Of a stretch of DNA of 13,845 nt, positions 13,385 to 13,845 are shown piece after piece. The stretch is from Bog-564 sp035509915. Its GTDB lineage: Bacteria > Actinomycetota > Acidimicrobiia > Acidimicrobiales > UBA8190. The DNA is taken from contig DATKIB010000025.1 of the NCBI GenBank assembly GCA_035509915.1, positions 1 to 13,845 on the forward strand, read 5' to 3'. The translations under genes were made by a program, and so were the position numbers. The notes under the pieces were generated by a model. That model was given only the letters and a program-made list of their open reading frames with translations. It did no database searches and was not told the origin of the DNA. The stretch's first letter is position 1, and each line of letters begins with the position of its first letter.

Positions 13385-13845
13385 GTGAGTGACAGCGAGG
13401 ATCCTCGGGCCGACCTGTCCGTGGGCACGGTGCCCCAGCTAGTCGCGGACGCGGCGCGCGCCTTCGGCGACGACGAAGCGATCGTGGACTCGAGCAACGG
13501 CACGACGGTCTTGCGCATGTCCTTCGTCGACCTCGAGTCACACGCGCTCGAGGTGACGCGCGCGACGGTCGCCGCTGGGATCCACCCGGGCGACCGGGTG
13601 GCCATATGGGCACCCAATTGCGCCGAGTGGGTGGTCACCGCCCTCGGGCTGCTCGGCGCCGGCGCGGTGCTCGTGCCGCTCAACACCCGCTTCAAGGGTC
13701 CCGAAGCCGCCTATGTGCTGCGCGCGTCGGGGACCCGGGCGCTCTTCACCGTGCGCGGGTTCCTCGGGATCGACTACCCGGCGTTGCTCGAGTGGGAGGA
13801 GCTGCCCGCTCTCGAGCGCATGGTCCTGCTGCGCGACTGCGCCGG
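13385..13845 (+). CDS. fadD3: Acyl-CoA synthetase, FadD3-like, N-terminal part (cut by window end)
   Basis: An open frame runs from GTG 13385 to the window edge (153 full codons, no stop). It reads as the N-terminal domain of an AMP-forming acyl-CoA synthetase: VPQLVADAARAFGDDEAIVD, GDRVAIWAPNCAEWVV, GAVLVPLNTRFKGPEAAYVL and ALFTVRGFLGIDY. The last two segments recall FadD3, the synthetase that loads CoA onto HIP to start steroid C/D-ring catabolism. The ATP-binding SGTTG motif and the C-terminal domain lie beyond the window. The start is uncertain: no good ribosome binding site precedes GTG 13385, and GTG 13421 is also in frame. It follows the SDR gene by 42 bp in the same operon. Confidence 0.8.
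   Translation, partial: MSDSEDPRADLSVGTVPQLVADAARAFGDDEAIVDSSNGTTVLRMSFVDLESHALEVTRATVAAGIHPGDRVAIWAPNCAEWVVTALGLLGAGAVLVPLNTRFKGPEAAYVLRASGTRALFTVRGFLGIDYPALLEWEELPALERMVLLRDCA

Overview
The window is GC-rich, densely packed DNA, typical of an actinobacterium. The mix of lipid-type acyl-CoA dehydrogenases, an LLM-class (probably F420-type) oxidoreductase, an amidohydrolase of the DDHVVEP type, a MoxR/DUF58/transglutaminase locus and a fadE30-ipdF-fadD3-like module suggests Acidimicrobiia or a mycobacterial relative. That placement is inferred from gene content and composition only. No rRNA, tRNA, CRISPR array or insertion sequence was seen. No gene-free stretch exceeds about 200 bases.

Region 1 (1-4557) is one + strand catabolic operon: amidohydrolase, two adjacent acyl-CoA dehydrogenase genes with complementary motif sets (probable alpha/beta subunits of one heteromeric enzyme), and a luciferase-like flavin oxidoreductase. 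A perfect 19-bp palindrome sits just before the first start codon and is a probable operator. Region 2 (4558-5300) is a toxin-antitoxin-like pair: an AbrB/MazE-type DNA-binding protein behind a promoter that overlaps an inverted repeat, then a 135-residue protein that looks like a degenerate PIN fold and apparently starts at CTG.

Region 3 (5301-6598) holds a short single-stranded DNA-binding protein without the usual acidic tip, a 19-bp hairpin terminator whose only mismatches are G-U wobbles on the + strand RNA, and two small translationally coupled genes of unknown function, the first with one membrane helix. Region 4 (6599-10760) holds a MoxR AAA+ ATPase followed by a 1023-residue protein that joins a DUF58 domain to a TgpA-like membrane transglutaminase; these are usually separate genes. 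The tail of this gene overlaps the convergent msrB gene (10697-11113, - strand) by 64 bp, including the codon of the MsrB catalytic cysteine.

Region 5 (11310-13845) is a second catabolic operon: a FadE30-like acyl-CoA dehydrogenase, an IpdF-like short-chain dehydrogenase and the start of a FadD3-like acyl-CoA synthetase cut by the window edge. In mycobacteria this set acts on the C/D rings of cholesterol (HIP, the methylhexahydroindanedione propionate intermediate). The two catabolic blocks plausibly serve steroid or related polycyclic lipid breakdown, but only the second block carries a recognisable steroid signature.
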